Shown piece by piece: positions 1 through 7,577 of a stretch of DNA of 14,247 nucleotides. Made by a program: the position numbers and the translations under genes. The DNA is from JAKPRU01 sp029568995 (GTDB taxonomy: Bacteria; Hinthialibacterota; Hinthialibacteria; Hinthialibacterales; JAKPRU01). The stretch covers positions 1 to 14,247 of the forward strand of contig DAOMHQ010000139.1 in NCBI GenBank assembly GCA_035430965.1, given 5' to 3'. Position 1 is the stretch's first letter. Every line of letters starts with the position of its first letter. The notes under the pieces were generated by a model that ran no database searches, was not told the DNA's origin, and saw only the letters and a program-made list of their open reading frames with translations.

Positions 1-472
1 GACCAGTGTCAGTACATCGGGAACCAAGACGGCGGGACAGCGGATCAAGATCGCTGTTCCGGCCCGACTGCCGGGTGAACTTCCGCCCGACTTGGACAAC
101 GACGGTGAAATCACGGAGTTCGATCTCCAGCGGCTCCGGGAAACCTGGCGCGGAACGAATCTGCAGGATGATCCCGATCCGGCGGATGTGAACGACGATG
201 GTGTTATGAACTACCGGGATGTGTTCCAAATGGCTCGGTATTGGCGGCAGAGATCTCAGGAGACCCCCACTGCGGTACCCACGGAGACCCCTGTAGCGAC
301 ACCTACGGCGACATTGGCTCCACCAACGGCAACACCGAGACCGGAGACTCCGACCGCGACACCGAAACCGGAGTCACCCACGGCGACACCAAGACAGGAA
401 TCCCCGACGGCCACTCCTCGGCAGGAGACACCGGGCGCGGTTCCTAAAATGGGATTACGGCCAAAAAGGTGA
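1..472 (+). CDS. Secreted protein C-terminus with type I dockerin-like EF-hand pair and Thr/Pro repeat tail (5' partial)
   Basis: The reading frame is open from base 2 to the TGA at 470-472 with no stop, so this is the 3' end of a gene that begins outside the window. Two 12-residue calcium-loop motifs of the dockerin type are visible: DLDNDGEITEFD (bases 89-124) and DVNDDGVMNYRD (185-220). Each has acidic or Asn residues at positions 1, 3, 5 and 12 and is followed by a short helix, about 32 residues apart. After them comes a low-complexity tail rich in Thr, Pro and Ala, including four tandem 9-residue units (P-T-A-T-P-[RK]-[PQ]-E-[TS]), ending in a basic GLRPKR. Dockerins normally bind cohesins, but in PVC-type bacteria such EF-hand pairs are common at the C-terminus of secreted enzymes without a cellulosome. 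The catalytic part is not in the window, so the substrate is unknown. A strong terminator follows. Confidence 0.8.
   Translation, partial: TSVSTSGTKTAGQRIKIAVPARLPGELPPDLDNDGEITEFDLQRLRETWRGTNLQDDPDPADVNDDGVMNYRDVFQMARYWRQRSQETPTAVPTETPVATPTATLAPPTATPRPETPTATPKPESPTATPRQESPTATPRQETPGAVPKMGLRPKR
323..430 (+). repeat. 27-bp tandem repeat, four copies, inside the dockerin gene
   Basis: Four in-frame 27-base units encode P-T-A-T-P-R-P-E-T, P-T-A-T-P-K-P-E-S, P-T-A-T-P-R-Q-E-S and P-T-A-T-P-R-Q-E-T. The units differ mainly at third codon positions, so the peptide is better conserved than the DNA, suggesting selection for a Thr/Pro linker or cell-wall-spanning stalk. Less regular T-P units precede the array from about base 268. 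Confidence 0.85.
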
Positions 473-495
473 TTCGCCGATCATTCTGATGACCC

Positions 496-531
496 AAGAG
501 CGGGGCGGTGAGAACCACCCCGCTCTTTTTT
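496..531 (+). terminator. Rho-independent terminator of the dockerin gene
   Basis: AAGAGCGGGG (496-505) pairs perfectly with CCCCGCTCTT (518-527). A further GGT/ACC pairing inside a C-A mismatch leaves a GAGA loop. The 3' arm runs straight into a T-run (526-531), 24 bases after the stop codon. There is no matching T-run on the other strand, so it should mainly stop plus-strand transcription before it enters the convergent gene ending at 570. Confidence 0.92.
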
Positions 532-569
532 ATGCCTGGTGGACTTGGTGGACACCATAGACTTTGGGA

Positions 570-3188
570 TCAGCCGCCGGCAGGCCACCATTCGGGATCT
601 CGCGGTTTGATGAGACCTTGCTCGATGGCGATGGCGTACATGGGGCCGAATACTCCGATCAGTGTTCCCTCGTACCCGTTCGGAATGCCTTCCCAGGAAC
701 GGAACTCGTGCCCCTCTCCCATACCGCCGTTGAAGATGCCGGTCTCGAAACCTTCGTTCAGTTCATCAGCCAGCTTTCGCGCACGGTCTTTCAGCCCGCA
801 GACTGAAAGTGCCCGGAGATAGTAGGTTGCGGGCCATCCGCTGAGACTTCCATCGGTGTATCTCTCGAAGGTCGGCTCCACAATGCTGACAATGCGGGGG
901 AGCATGTGATCCGTTTCTTTAATCGGCAGGAGATTACAGGGGAGACCCACTCGGTATGATGGCGGTCCGACACAATCCCGAAGTGCCTCCATCTTCTCCA
1001 TGGCCTTGCGCGCTATAGTCGGTTCGAGAACGCCAAATGCCAGCGCGGCTCCGTTTACCCATGTGTAGGCCGCATCGTGCAATTCCTCATCCCGGCTGCG
1101 CCATCCCGCCACCCAGCCGGTTTCGGGATTGATCAACCGTTCCGCATAAACACTCTGAATTCCGTCGGCCAAGTCCTTGCACCGTTTCGCTAAATCCTGT
1201 TGTTTCAGGTCAGTCATCATGGCGGCAGCATTTCGAAACGCCCGGTATGCCCAAGCATTAACATAAGCGTCAATGTGCCCGAACCCGATCACATCCATGG
1301 AGTTTGTGCTCCAGCGATAGGAGCCGGAGTTCCCCGACAGATCCCTGCAGACCAATAGTCCTTCCGTCCCGATTTCCTGTTCCATCCGCCGGATGGTTTC
1401 GAGCAGTCCGGGTTCGATCTCATGGAGCCAACTCAGGTTTGGTTCCGCCTGATGAATTCGTCCGGCGGCGCTGACCAGGATGGGATCGGAATCCAGGTAT
1501 AAATTGCGGCAATATCCATATCCGCCACCGTCTTTGAACGCTCGACCGATGGTGTACCGGGCAAGATCCAGCGGATCGGGTATGTCGGCCTGACGGCGGG
1601 TGTGGGCGGCGATCTCAATCGGTGGTCCCTGGGACAGGTGGCAATTCACCGATGCGGAGTGATTGGAGAATCCACGGTATTCCGGTCGAAAACAGGAGAA
1701 CACCGTTGCCCAGTGCCGCTGGATGCCCGCGCTCGGTTTCGGAGAGCCTTCCGCGAAGTCCGGTTCGAGATTCGATAACGCGAATTCGAACGTAGCCTTC
1801 TGTGTTCCGGCGGGCAGACACAGGCATTCATCGGGAGCGGGATGTTTTGCGAAAACAAATCCACCCGTGACAACCCGGGAGTTCCGATAACTCTCCACTT
1901 GGACCCGCGCTTCGCCGTCCTGTTCCGGCATCCTGCAGGACAGGCATCCCACACCATCGGTGGCCCACTGGAACGGCAGTCGGATATCGCCGTTTCGTCC
2001 AGGCTCGAGAGTGGGCATGGCCGCCGCGCCGGTGATCCCCGCCTGCAAGTCCCAATTCAGACGCCATGCCTCTGCCTCCAGGAGCGGCATGTCCTTTTCA
2101 CAGGTCTGGCTCAGTTCGATGAGGAGGCGATTCGCCTCAACGATGAAGATTGCATCGACGGTTACGCCCGGAATGGCGTGCAGATTCCGGTAGGAAACAC
2201 GGTTACCCTGTACAGAGACCTCTCCGGTCCAGCGGTGCGCGCCGTAATCCTGCCCGAATGTGCGGAGAATCGGGCCACTCAGTCCGTTTCCGTAGAAGGC
2301 ATGTTCCCGTGGGCCGGTTTTAGCGATCAGCAGGCGGTTGTTTGCGGCCTGACCCTCTCCCAGAATGTCCCAGCCCAGGTGATAGAGCATCGGGCGACGG
2401 AGCGAGAATCCGATTGACATGTGTTTCCCCTCGAACAGGAGCATTTCCGGCAAGTCGCACACCTGCATTCCATCCGGCGCTTTCGGGGAGAACTCCGCCG
2501 TTTTCAGAATGGGAGTATAGCTCGGCCAGGGCGGTTCGGGGCCGGTGAACTCTCCATACGCGCGCAGTTCGTTCAACGCTCCGAATGGGACATTAAATAT
2601 GCCACCGTTGCATTCGCCGTGATTGGGCCAGGCCGGATGTTCGCGGTCGCATTCCACACGCAGCAATTCCGCTACGATCCCGTCCAGTTCAATCCGGTGT
2701 GGTGGCTTCTGGAGGACGCGGTCGAAATGGGCGTCCATCTCCTCCGCGCTCATTTCCTGGCTCAGTCCTTCGCCGCGAATCTCCGGTTCTTCGGGTAGGT
2801 CAACCTCGCGGATTGTCTCCCACTTGCGAGTTGTTTCATTGAGTGTGGAAACGATGATATGCGCGGGATGGACCGGCACTTTGGGAATCCATCGACCGTA
2901 GACGATTCTTCCGATTTCCAGTCGGTCGATTCGTGTGTGTCTCAGGAAACGGAGATACCGCACCGCCGTCTGCCCATCGACCTCGATACCCAGCCGGGGA
3001 TGCTGAACCGGGCGGATCGCCGCATGGGTGACAGGATAGTATTTCAGCGGCTTCTGCTCGGCCTGTTTTTCCGCAGCGGGTTCCGCATGAGACATGCTGC
3101 CCTGAAACGATCCCACGGCTGCCAGGGTTGCCGCCGCCGTTCCGGTTTTCACAAAATTGCGCCTGGAGAAGTTCTGTTTCGTTCCCAT
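570..3188 (-). CDS. Tat-exported uncharacterised protein with a C-terminal six-hairpin glycosidase-like domain
   Basis: An 872-aa protein. The ATG at 3188 is chosen over a TTG eight codons upstream because an AGGCGG ribosome site lies about 7 bases before it. The N-terminus is a clear twin-arginine signal (SRRNFVKTG, residues 8-16) with a hydrophobic stretch and an S-H-A cleavage site near residue 35. The middle (about 60-480) looks rich in beta strands and I do not recognise it. The C-terminal half (about 500-850) has the helical rhythm of an (alpha/alpha)6 toroid, with a motif around 632-652 (DVIGFGHIDAYVNAWAYRA) like those in six-hairpin glycosidases. It is probably an exported glycan-active enzyme, but neither substrate nor catalytic residues can be assigned. 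An alternative is a non-catalytic six-hairpin scaffold. It stands alone, divergent from hicBA and convergent with the dockerin gene. Confidence 0.85.
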   Translation of the reverse strand: MGTKQNFSRRNFVKTGTAAATLAAVGSFQGSMSHAEPAAEKQAEQKPLKYYPVTHAAIRPVQHPRLGIEVDGQTAVRYLRFLRHTRIDRLEIGRIVYGRWIPKVPVHPAHIIVSTLNETTRKWETIREVDLPEEPEIRGEGLSQEMSAEEMDAHFDRVLQKPPHRIELDGIVAELLRVECDREHPAWPNHGECNGGIFNVPFGALNELRAYGEFTGPEPPWPSYTPILKTAEFSPKAPDGMQVCDLPEMLLFEGKHMSIGFSLRRPMLYHLGWDILGEGQAANNRLLIAKTGPREHAFYGNGLSGPILRTFGQDYGAHRWTGEVSVQGNRVSYRNLHAIPGVTVDAIFIVEANRLLIELSQTCEKDMPLLEAEAWRLNWDLQAGITGAAAMPTLEPGRNGDIRLPFQWATDGVGCLSCRMPEQDGEARVQVESYRNSRVVTGGFVFAKHPAPDECLCLPAGTQKATFEFALSNLEPDFAEGSPKPSAGIQRHWATVFSCFRPEYRGFSNHSASVNCHLSQGPPIEIAAHTRRQADIPDPLDLARYTIGRAFKDGGGYGYCRNLYLDSDPILVSAAGRIHQAEPNLSWLHEIEPGLLETIRRMEQEIGTEGLLVCRDLSGNSGSYRWSTNSMDVIGFGHIDAYVNAWAYRAFRNAAAMMTDLKQQDLAKRCKDLADGIQSVYAERLINPETGWVAGWRSRDEELHDAAYTWVNGAALAFGVLEPTIARKAMEKMEALRDCVGPPSYRVGLPCNLLPIKETDHMLPRIVSIVEPTFERYTDGSLSGWPATYYLRALSVCGLKDRARKLADELNEGFETGIFNGGMGEGHEFRSWEGIPNGYEGTLIGVFGPMYAIAIEQGLIKPRDPEWWPAGG

Positions 3189-3413
3189 GTTTGTTCCGCC
3201 TGCTGCTATCAAGGTGAGTTGGATTTGGGCGGTAGGATAGCACAGGTCTTCTAAAAAAGACCCTGGGATTCATACATGGCATGGGTATCTTGCCCGTGAA
3301 GTGCTGGATTGTGGCTTTGTCCGGAATGACGGTTGGAGGAACTCTTCTCGGTTTCTCGCGATTATCGTGTGCCTTCCTGTCTTGGTGATTCACTCGCCAG
3401 GACCCCGGCCCCA

Positions 3414-3478
3414 CCGAACCAGCCGTGCCGTTTTTTCCTGTGATTCCGGCGTACCCGGGACCGACAGTTCTGGTTCGG
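3414..3478. repeat. Spaced 9-bp inverted repeat at the hicBA promoter
   Basis: CCGAACCAG at 3414-3422 is the exact reverse complement of CTGGTTCGG at 3470-3478, with 47 bases between. The right arm lies within the spacer between the -35 and -10 boxes of the hicBA promoter. This is the position expected of a repressor half-site, possibly in a DNA loop. It could equally be a long hairpin or chance. Confidence 0.45.
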
Positions 3479-3489
3479 AATGCTATAAT
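3461..3489 (+). promoter_or_regulatory. Sigma70-like promoter for hicBA
   Basis: A perfect -10 box TATAAT (3484-3489) is preceded by CCGACA (3461-3466, four of six matches to TTGACA) at a 17-base spacing. Predicted transcription would start near 3496, about 27 bases before the hicB ATG. Confidence 0.6.
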
Positions 3490-3522
3490 GGATAGGTATT
3501 GGTGCAATAGAACGAGGCTGCC

Positions 3523-3756
3523 ATGCAGAACTATCGCTTTCAGGTGATTATCGAACAGGACGAGGACGGTTTTTATGTGGCCGATGTCCCGGCTCTTCAG
3601 GGGTGTCATACCCAGGGAAGAACCTTTGAGGAAGCCATCGAAAACATCCGGGAAGTCATCGCGATGTGTGTTGAGGAAATGCGCGAAAACGGGGAGGAGG
3701 TTCGTGCCGGTTTTCCGGAGGTCATCGCCGTCAAGACGCTGGAAATTGCAATTTGA
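3523..3756 (+). CDS. hicB: HicB-family antitoxin
   Basis: A 77-aa protein starting at an ATG with GAGG (3514-3517) five bases upstream. The N-terminus (YRFQVIIEQDEDGFYVADVP) followed by P-x-L-x-G-C-x-T-x-G and a T-F-E-E-A-x-x-N-I-R-E helix is the hallmark of the HicB (UPF0150) partial RNase H-like fold, which binds and blocks HicA toxin. The protein ends soon after this fold, so there is no C-terminal ribbon-helix-helix or HTH segment. It may therefore rely on another protein, or on the HicBA complex, for DNA binding. The stop codon lies 8 bases before the hicA start, so the two are co-transcribed and probably translationally linked. The order is antitoxin first, the reverse of E. coli hicAB but common in other bacteria. 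Confidence 0.9.
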   Translation: MQNYRFQVIIEQDEDGFYVADVPALQGCHTQGRTFEEAIENIREVIAMCVEEMRENGEEVRAGFPEVIAVKTLEIAI

Positions 3757-3764
3757 GAGGGCAA

Positions 3765-3998
3765 ATGGGGACTTCGCGGCTCCCAACGATCACGGCCAAG
3801 GAACTTATTGCGGTTCTTGTCCGTTTGGGCTTTCAAGAGAAACCCTTGAAAGCTACCTCGCATCGACGATATATCCATCCCGATGGTCGCAGAACAACGG
3901 TCCCGATTCATCCCGGCCAGGATATCGGACGCGGTCTTCTCCGAAAAATCCTGAAGGATCTTGAGATCACACCGGAAGAATTCAAAAACTGCCTTTGA
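3765..3998 (+). CDS. hicA: HicA-family mRNA interferase toxin
   Basis: A 77-aa protein of the HicA (YcfA) family, which folds like a double-stranded RNA-binding domain and cleaves mRNA or tmRNA. It shows the usual order: an N-terminal helix with K-E-L-I (12-15), L-G-F (21-23), the catalytic segment A-T-S-H-R-R-Y with His33, H-P-D-G-R-R-T-T-V-P-I-H-P, then L-R-K-I-L-K-D-L. The ATG at 3765 is chosen. GAGAGG at 3755-3760, overlapping the hicB stop, serves as a closely placed ribosome site. A TTG at 3753 overlapping hicB is a less likely start. The Gly usual before the Ser-His pair is Thr31 here, but the His is present, so the toxin looks intact. Length matches the family. Confidence 0.88.
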   Translation: MGTSRLPTITAKELIAVLVRLGFQEKPLKATSHRRYIHPDGRRTTVPIHPGQDIGRGLLRKILKDLEITPEEFKNCL

Positions 3999-4098
3999 AG
4001 ATAAAATGAAATCGGTGCCGGGGATGACACACCCCTGCCGGAAGATCCGCTCCCCGCGCACGCCGTACCAGCCACATTCCCCGTCAATCCGGCCCAAG

Positions 4099-4117
4099 GC
4101 GGGAGCTGCGCTCCCGC
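4099..4117. repeat. REP-like perfect palindrome
   Basis: GCGGGAGC-TGC-GCTCCCGC is a perfect 8-bp stem with a 3-base loop, in the gap between hicA and the rhamnosidase. No T-run follows, so it is not a standard terminator. GC-rich palindromes of this form are often dispersed in many copies in PVC-type genomes, as I recall them. Only one copy is visible in this window, so repetitiveness is not shown here. Confidence 0.5.
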
Positions 4118-4136
4118 ACTCCAAGGACAATCAAGC

Positions 4137-4165
4137 AAGACATTTCCATCCCGCTCCACTATGAT
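4137..4165 (+). promoter_or_regulatory. Possible sigma70-like promoter for the rhamnosidase gene
   Basis: AAGACA (4137-4142, matching the GACA of TTGACA) and TATGAT (4160-4165, five of six matches to TATAAT) are 17 bases apart. They would give a leader of about 47 bases before the ATG at 4219. This is sequence resemblance only. Confidence 0.4.
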
Positions 4166-4218
4166 GTGAACGATCTCTATTCCGAAAACGAAACCACGGA
4201 ATCAGTGAGAATATCATC

Positions 4219-7200
4219 ATGAGAAACGGAATCCTTTTGGCATCTTCCACCATGCTTCTCTGCTGCGCGTGCGCCACCACGTTGACGGAGGCGGCGGGGC
4301 GTTCTTCGATCCCCGCTCGTCTTCTCTGCGAATACCTGGACAATCCTCTGGCCGTGGAGGAAAGCACCCCGCGCCTTTTCTGGCAGATCCCGAAACAAAT
4401 CAAGAAACAAACCGCCTACCAGGTCCTGGTCACAAGCGATTTGAACCTTCTGAACGAAAATCAGGCGGATGCCTGGGACTCCGGGCGCGTGGAGTCCGAT
4501 CAGTCCATTCAGGTTCCCTACGCCGGGAATCCCCTGGAGAGCGGGCGACGATATTATTGGAAGGTTCGCGTGTGGGGCGACGGGCCGGAACCGTCGGAAT
4601 ACAGCCAACCCGCTTTCTGGCAAATGGGACTGCTTCACCCGTCCGACTGGAAAGCGAAATGGATCGCGCTGCCCGGACTGTTGCCGGGGAATGTCCCCGC
4701 CCACCTCGGATATCACAGCAAACTCGAATCCTCGCCCAATCATCAAAAATGGATTCAGATCGGTCTGAAGGATCAGACGGAATTTGACACGGTCAGGATC
4801 TACCCGGTGCAGGCGTTTCGCGATATTAAACAAGAGGGATTCCTGTTTCCCATCCGATTTCGCCTGGATGTTTCCAACGATTCGGCGTTTTTCAACTGTC
4901 GAACCGTTCTTGATCTTACGAAAGAGGACCAGCCAAGTCCGGGAAATGCGGTTCAGGTCTATAAATTCTCAAAAGAGTCCGCTCGATATGTTCGGCTGAC
5001 CGTGACCCGCCTGGCGCAACGGGATGAGAACAACTACGGATTTGCCCTGGCGGAAATGGAGGTCCTGTCAGGGGACAAGGTTCTTTCGACAGGTTGTCGG
5101 GCAACCGCCCTGGATACGATCGAATCCGACCCATGGTCGGTCGAGCATATTGCCGATGGGGTGAAGGTAAGCCGCGAGATCGCTTTTGCGCCGCCATCCC
5201 CATCGCCGATGCTTCGCAAAGAATTTGAGATTCCGTATGAGGTGCAACGGGCGACAGTGTACACATCCGCGCTGGGTCTCTATGAAATGCGGATCAATGG
5301 CAACCGCGTGGGAAAGAATATCCTCGCGCCGGAATGGACAGACTATGACGAGCGCGTTCAATATCAGGCGTATGATGTGACGGAGCTGCTGCGCCCCGGC
5401 TCGAATGCCGTCGCAGCAGTGTTGGGGGAGGGCTGGTATGCCGGGTTAGTCGGATTGATGAGTCCCCGGCAATATGGATATCAGCTCGGATGGATCTGCC
5501 AACTGGAGATCACGGGGACGGACGGACGGCAGATCACGGTGATTTCCGATTCAAGTTGGAAGGTAACCAATCAAGGCCCCATCCGCGCCGCCGATATCAT
5601 CCGGGGTGAGACCATGGATGCCCGCCGTGACATGCGTGGATGGGATCTGCCCGGATTCGATGATGGGGCGTGGACCGAGGTGGAGGTACTGAAACCTCTT
5701 TACACAAAACTGACCGCGCAGCCCAACGAGCCGATCCAAATCACCAGGGAACTCTCTCCCGTCGCTGTGACCGAGCCGAAACCGGGAGTCTATGTGTTCG
5801 ATTTCGGTCAGAACCTGGTGGGCTGGTGTCGAATGAAAATCCGAGGAAGAGAGGGACAGGAAATTCGCTTGCACCATGCGGAGGTCCTCAACCCGGACGG
5901 CATGGTCTACACGGAGAATCTGCGTGAGAACAATCGAAGAGATCCAGTCAAACGCTACCAGGCGGATCTTTATATTTGTGGTGGAGAACAGGAGGAGACA
6001 TTCGAGCCGCATTTCACGTATCACGGCTTTCGATATGTGGAACTCCGAGGTCTTGAGAAGCCACCTGCACTGGGCGATCTCACGGCCTGTGTGATTCATT
6101 CCTCCGCGCCGATTGCGGGGCGTTTCGAATGCTCGGAACCGATGCTGAATCGCCTGATGGAGAACATTGTATGGACCCAGCGCGGGAACATGCACAGCAC
6201 GCCCACAGATTGCCCGCAGCGGGATGAACGTCTCGGTTGGATGGGGGATGCGCAAATCTTCTCTCAAGCCGCCTGCTTCAACATGAATATGGCGGGGTTC
6301 TTTACCAAATGGTGTCGGGACATCCGTGAGGCACAGGCAGACAATGGAGCCTATTCCGATTTCTCCCCCAATCCGCTGAAAAAGAACAATCAATTTCTGG
6401 CCTCGCCGGGCTGGGCGGATGCCGGAGTAATTGTTCCCTGGCGCGTATATACCAACTACGGCGACATCCGCATTCTGGAACGTCACTACGATTCGGCGAA
6501 ACGGTGGGTGGAATATGTCCGCGACCACAGCACGGACCTGATCTGGACATCGGGGCGGGGAAACGATTACGGCGATTGGCTGAACGGCGACACGATGGTT
6601 CTGGAGAACTGGCCGCGCACCGGCTCGGATACGCCCAGGGAGATCTACTCCACGGCCTTTTTCGCTTGTTCCAGCGACATTCTCTCAAAAATGGCGGCGG
6701 TTCTGGGAAACTCAAAGGATGCTCAGGAGTATTCGAACCTTGCCGGTGAGATCAGGCAATCCTTTGTCCGCCATTATGTGAAAGAGGATGGACGAATCGA
6801 AAGCGACACCCAGGCGGTGTATGCGCTGGCGCTTCATTTCGATCTTCTTCCCGAAAACCTGCGCCCCGCCGCGCTGGAGCATCTGGTTCGCAAGATCGGC
6901 GAATATAACAATCATGTCGCGACAGGGATACAGAGCACGAATCGGATGATGATGGAATTGGCCGACCGGGGGCACACGGATCTTGCCTATCAATTATTGA
7001 ACAACCGAACGATTCCATCCTGGGGATATCAGATCGAGAAGGGCGCAACGACGATCTGGGAACGGTGGGATGGTTGGGTGGAAGGGCGGGGATTTCAGGA
7101 ACGGGGGATGAACTCGTTCAACCACTATGCTATCGGCGCAGTGGGGGAGTGGATGTACCGCAACATTCTGGGCATCAATCCCGATCTTGAAAATCCCGGA

Positions 7201-7506
7201 TACCGGCATTTCTTCCTTCGCCCGCGACCGGGCGACGGGTTGACCTGGGCGCGGGGGAAAGTCGAGACTCTCTACGGAGACGTTGTTTCCTCCTGGAAGA
7301 TGGCAAACGGAGATCTCATGTATGAATGCAGCGTGCCGCCCAACACGAAGGCGACTCTGGTGCTTCCATCCTCGTCCCTGGAGTCTACTCTACAATTCCG
7401 TAGAGGCGTTCCGAAATCCATCGATCCCACGCCGAGTGCCTTTGTGGTTTCGCTTGAGCCGGGAGATTATTCTGTGCAGATGAAATCTCCTGTACCCGAA
7501 CATTGA
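4219..7506 (+). CDS. Exported alpha-L-rhamnosidase, glycoside hydrolase family 78
   Basis: A 1095-aa enzyme predicted to release terminal alpha-L-rhamnose from plant or algal glycans or glycosides. A hydrophobic signal peptide covers about residues 1-26. The LLCCAC stretch resembles but does not fit a lipobox, so lipidation is uncertain. The family order is visible: an Ig-like N-terminal domain (about 30-150), an inserted F5/8 type C/discoidin-like segment (about 160-295), the Bac_rhamnosid_N sandwich starting LRKEFEIP (about 332-500), a concanavalin-like domain with VFDFGQNLVGW (about 526-536), the six-hairpin catalytic domain, and a C-terminal beta domain from about 985. The catalytic signature DCPQRDERLGWMGDAQ starts at Asp664. 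Glu670 is the likely general acid and Glu948 in TTIWERW the likely base; their 278-residue spacing suits GH78. The ribosome site (GTGAG) is weak. A pseudopilin gene follows 71 bases later. Confidence 0.95.
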   Translation: MRNGILLASSTMLLCCACATTLTEAAGRSSIPARLLCEYLDNPLAVEESTPRLFWQIPKQIKKQTAYQVLVTSDLNLLNENQADAWDSGRVESDQSIQVPYAGNPLESGRRYYWKVRVWGDGPEPSEYSQPAFWQMGLLHPSDWKAKWIALPGLLPGNVPAHLGYHSKLESSPNHQKWIQIGLKDQTEFDTVRIYPVQAFRDIKQEGFLFPIRFRLDVSNDSAFFNCRTVLDLTKEDQPSPGNAVQVYKFSKESARYVRLTVTRLAQRDENNYGFALAEMEVLSGDKVLSTGCRATALDTIESDPWSVEHIADGVKVSREIAFAPPSPSPMLRKEFEIPYEVQRATVYTSALGLYEMRINGNRVGKNILAPEWTDYDERVQYQAYDVTELLRPGSNAVAAVLGEGWYAGLVGLMSPRQYGYQLGWICQLEITGTDGRQITVISDSSWKVTNQGPIRAADIIRGETMDARRDMRGWDLPGFDDGAWTEVEVLKPLYTKLTAQPNEPIQITRELSPVAVTEPKPGVYVFDFGQNLVGWCRMKIRGREGQEIRLHHAEVLNPDGMVYTENLRENNRRDPVKRYQADLYICGGEQEETFEPHFTYHGFRYVELRGLEKPPALGDLTACVIHSSAPIAGRFECSEPMLNRLMENIVWTQRGNMHSTPTDCPQRDERLGWMGDAQIFSQAACFNMNMAGFFTKWCRDIREAQADNGAYSDFSPNPLKKNNQFLASPGWADAGVIVPWRVYTNYGDIRILERHYDSAKRWVEYVRDHSTDLIWTSGRGNDYGDWLNGDTMVLENWPRTGSDTPREIYSTAFFACSSDILSKMAAVLGNSKDAQEYSNLAGEIRQSFVRHYVKEDGRIESDTQAVYALALHFDLLPENLRPAALEHLVRKIGEYNNHVATGIQSTNRMMMELADRGHTDLAYQLLNNRTIPSWGYQIEKGATTIWERWDGWVEGRGFQERGMNSFNHYAIGAVGEWMYRNILGINPDLENPGYRHFFLRPRPGDGLTWARGKVETLYGDVVSSWKMANGDLMYECSVPPNTKATLVLPSSSLESTLQFRRGVPKSIDPTPSAFVVSLEPGDYSVQMKSPVPEH

Positions 7507-7510
7507 CAAC

Positions 7511-7529
7511 GAATGGAAAATGCCCATTC
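7511..7529 (+). other. Small hairpin just after the rhamnosidase stop
   Basis: GAATGG (7511-7516) pairs with CCATTC (7524-7529) across a 7-base loop, starting 5 bases after the stop codon. No T-run follows, so it is more likely an mRNA-stabilising hairpin or chance than a terminator. Read-through into the pseudopilin gene therefore remains likely. Confidence 0.3.
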
Positions 7530-7577
7530 TATGACTTTGATTTATGCAACGAAGGATTCACATCACAGGAGTTTGCC

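Larger units (their letters stand above)
3189..3522. other. 334-base divergent intergenic region (Tat protein / hicB)
   Basis: No credible gene is seen here. It holds the leader of the minus-strand Tat protein, a 6-bp hairpin GGTCTT-CTAAAA-AAGACC (3245-3262) that would lie in that leader, a 9-bp inverted repeat with arms at 3414-3422 and 3470-3478, and a sigma70-like promoter for hicB. I found no convincing promoter for the minus-strand gene. Confidence 0.6.

Noticed and set aside
323..430. Possible CRISPR array
   Set aside because: The repeats are contiguous 27-base coding units without spacers and encode a Thr/Pro peptide in frame.
2836..3786. 316-codon minus-strand open frame across hicB and the intergenic region
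   Set aside because: It overlaps hicB, hicA's start and the N-terminus of the Tat protein in another frame, and the sequence shows no family features.
3999..4060. Terminator after hicA
   Set aside because: CCGGGG and CCCC segments near 4017-4035 could pair weakly, but the stem is short and no T-run follows.
5551..6528. 325-codon minus-strand open frame inside the GH78 gene
   Set aside because: Antisense shadow of the GH78 catalytic region, with no motif and no ribosome site noted.
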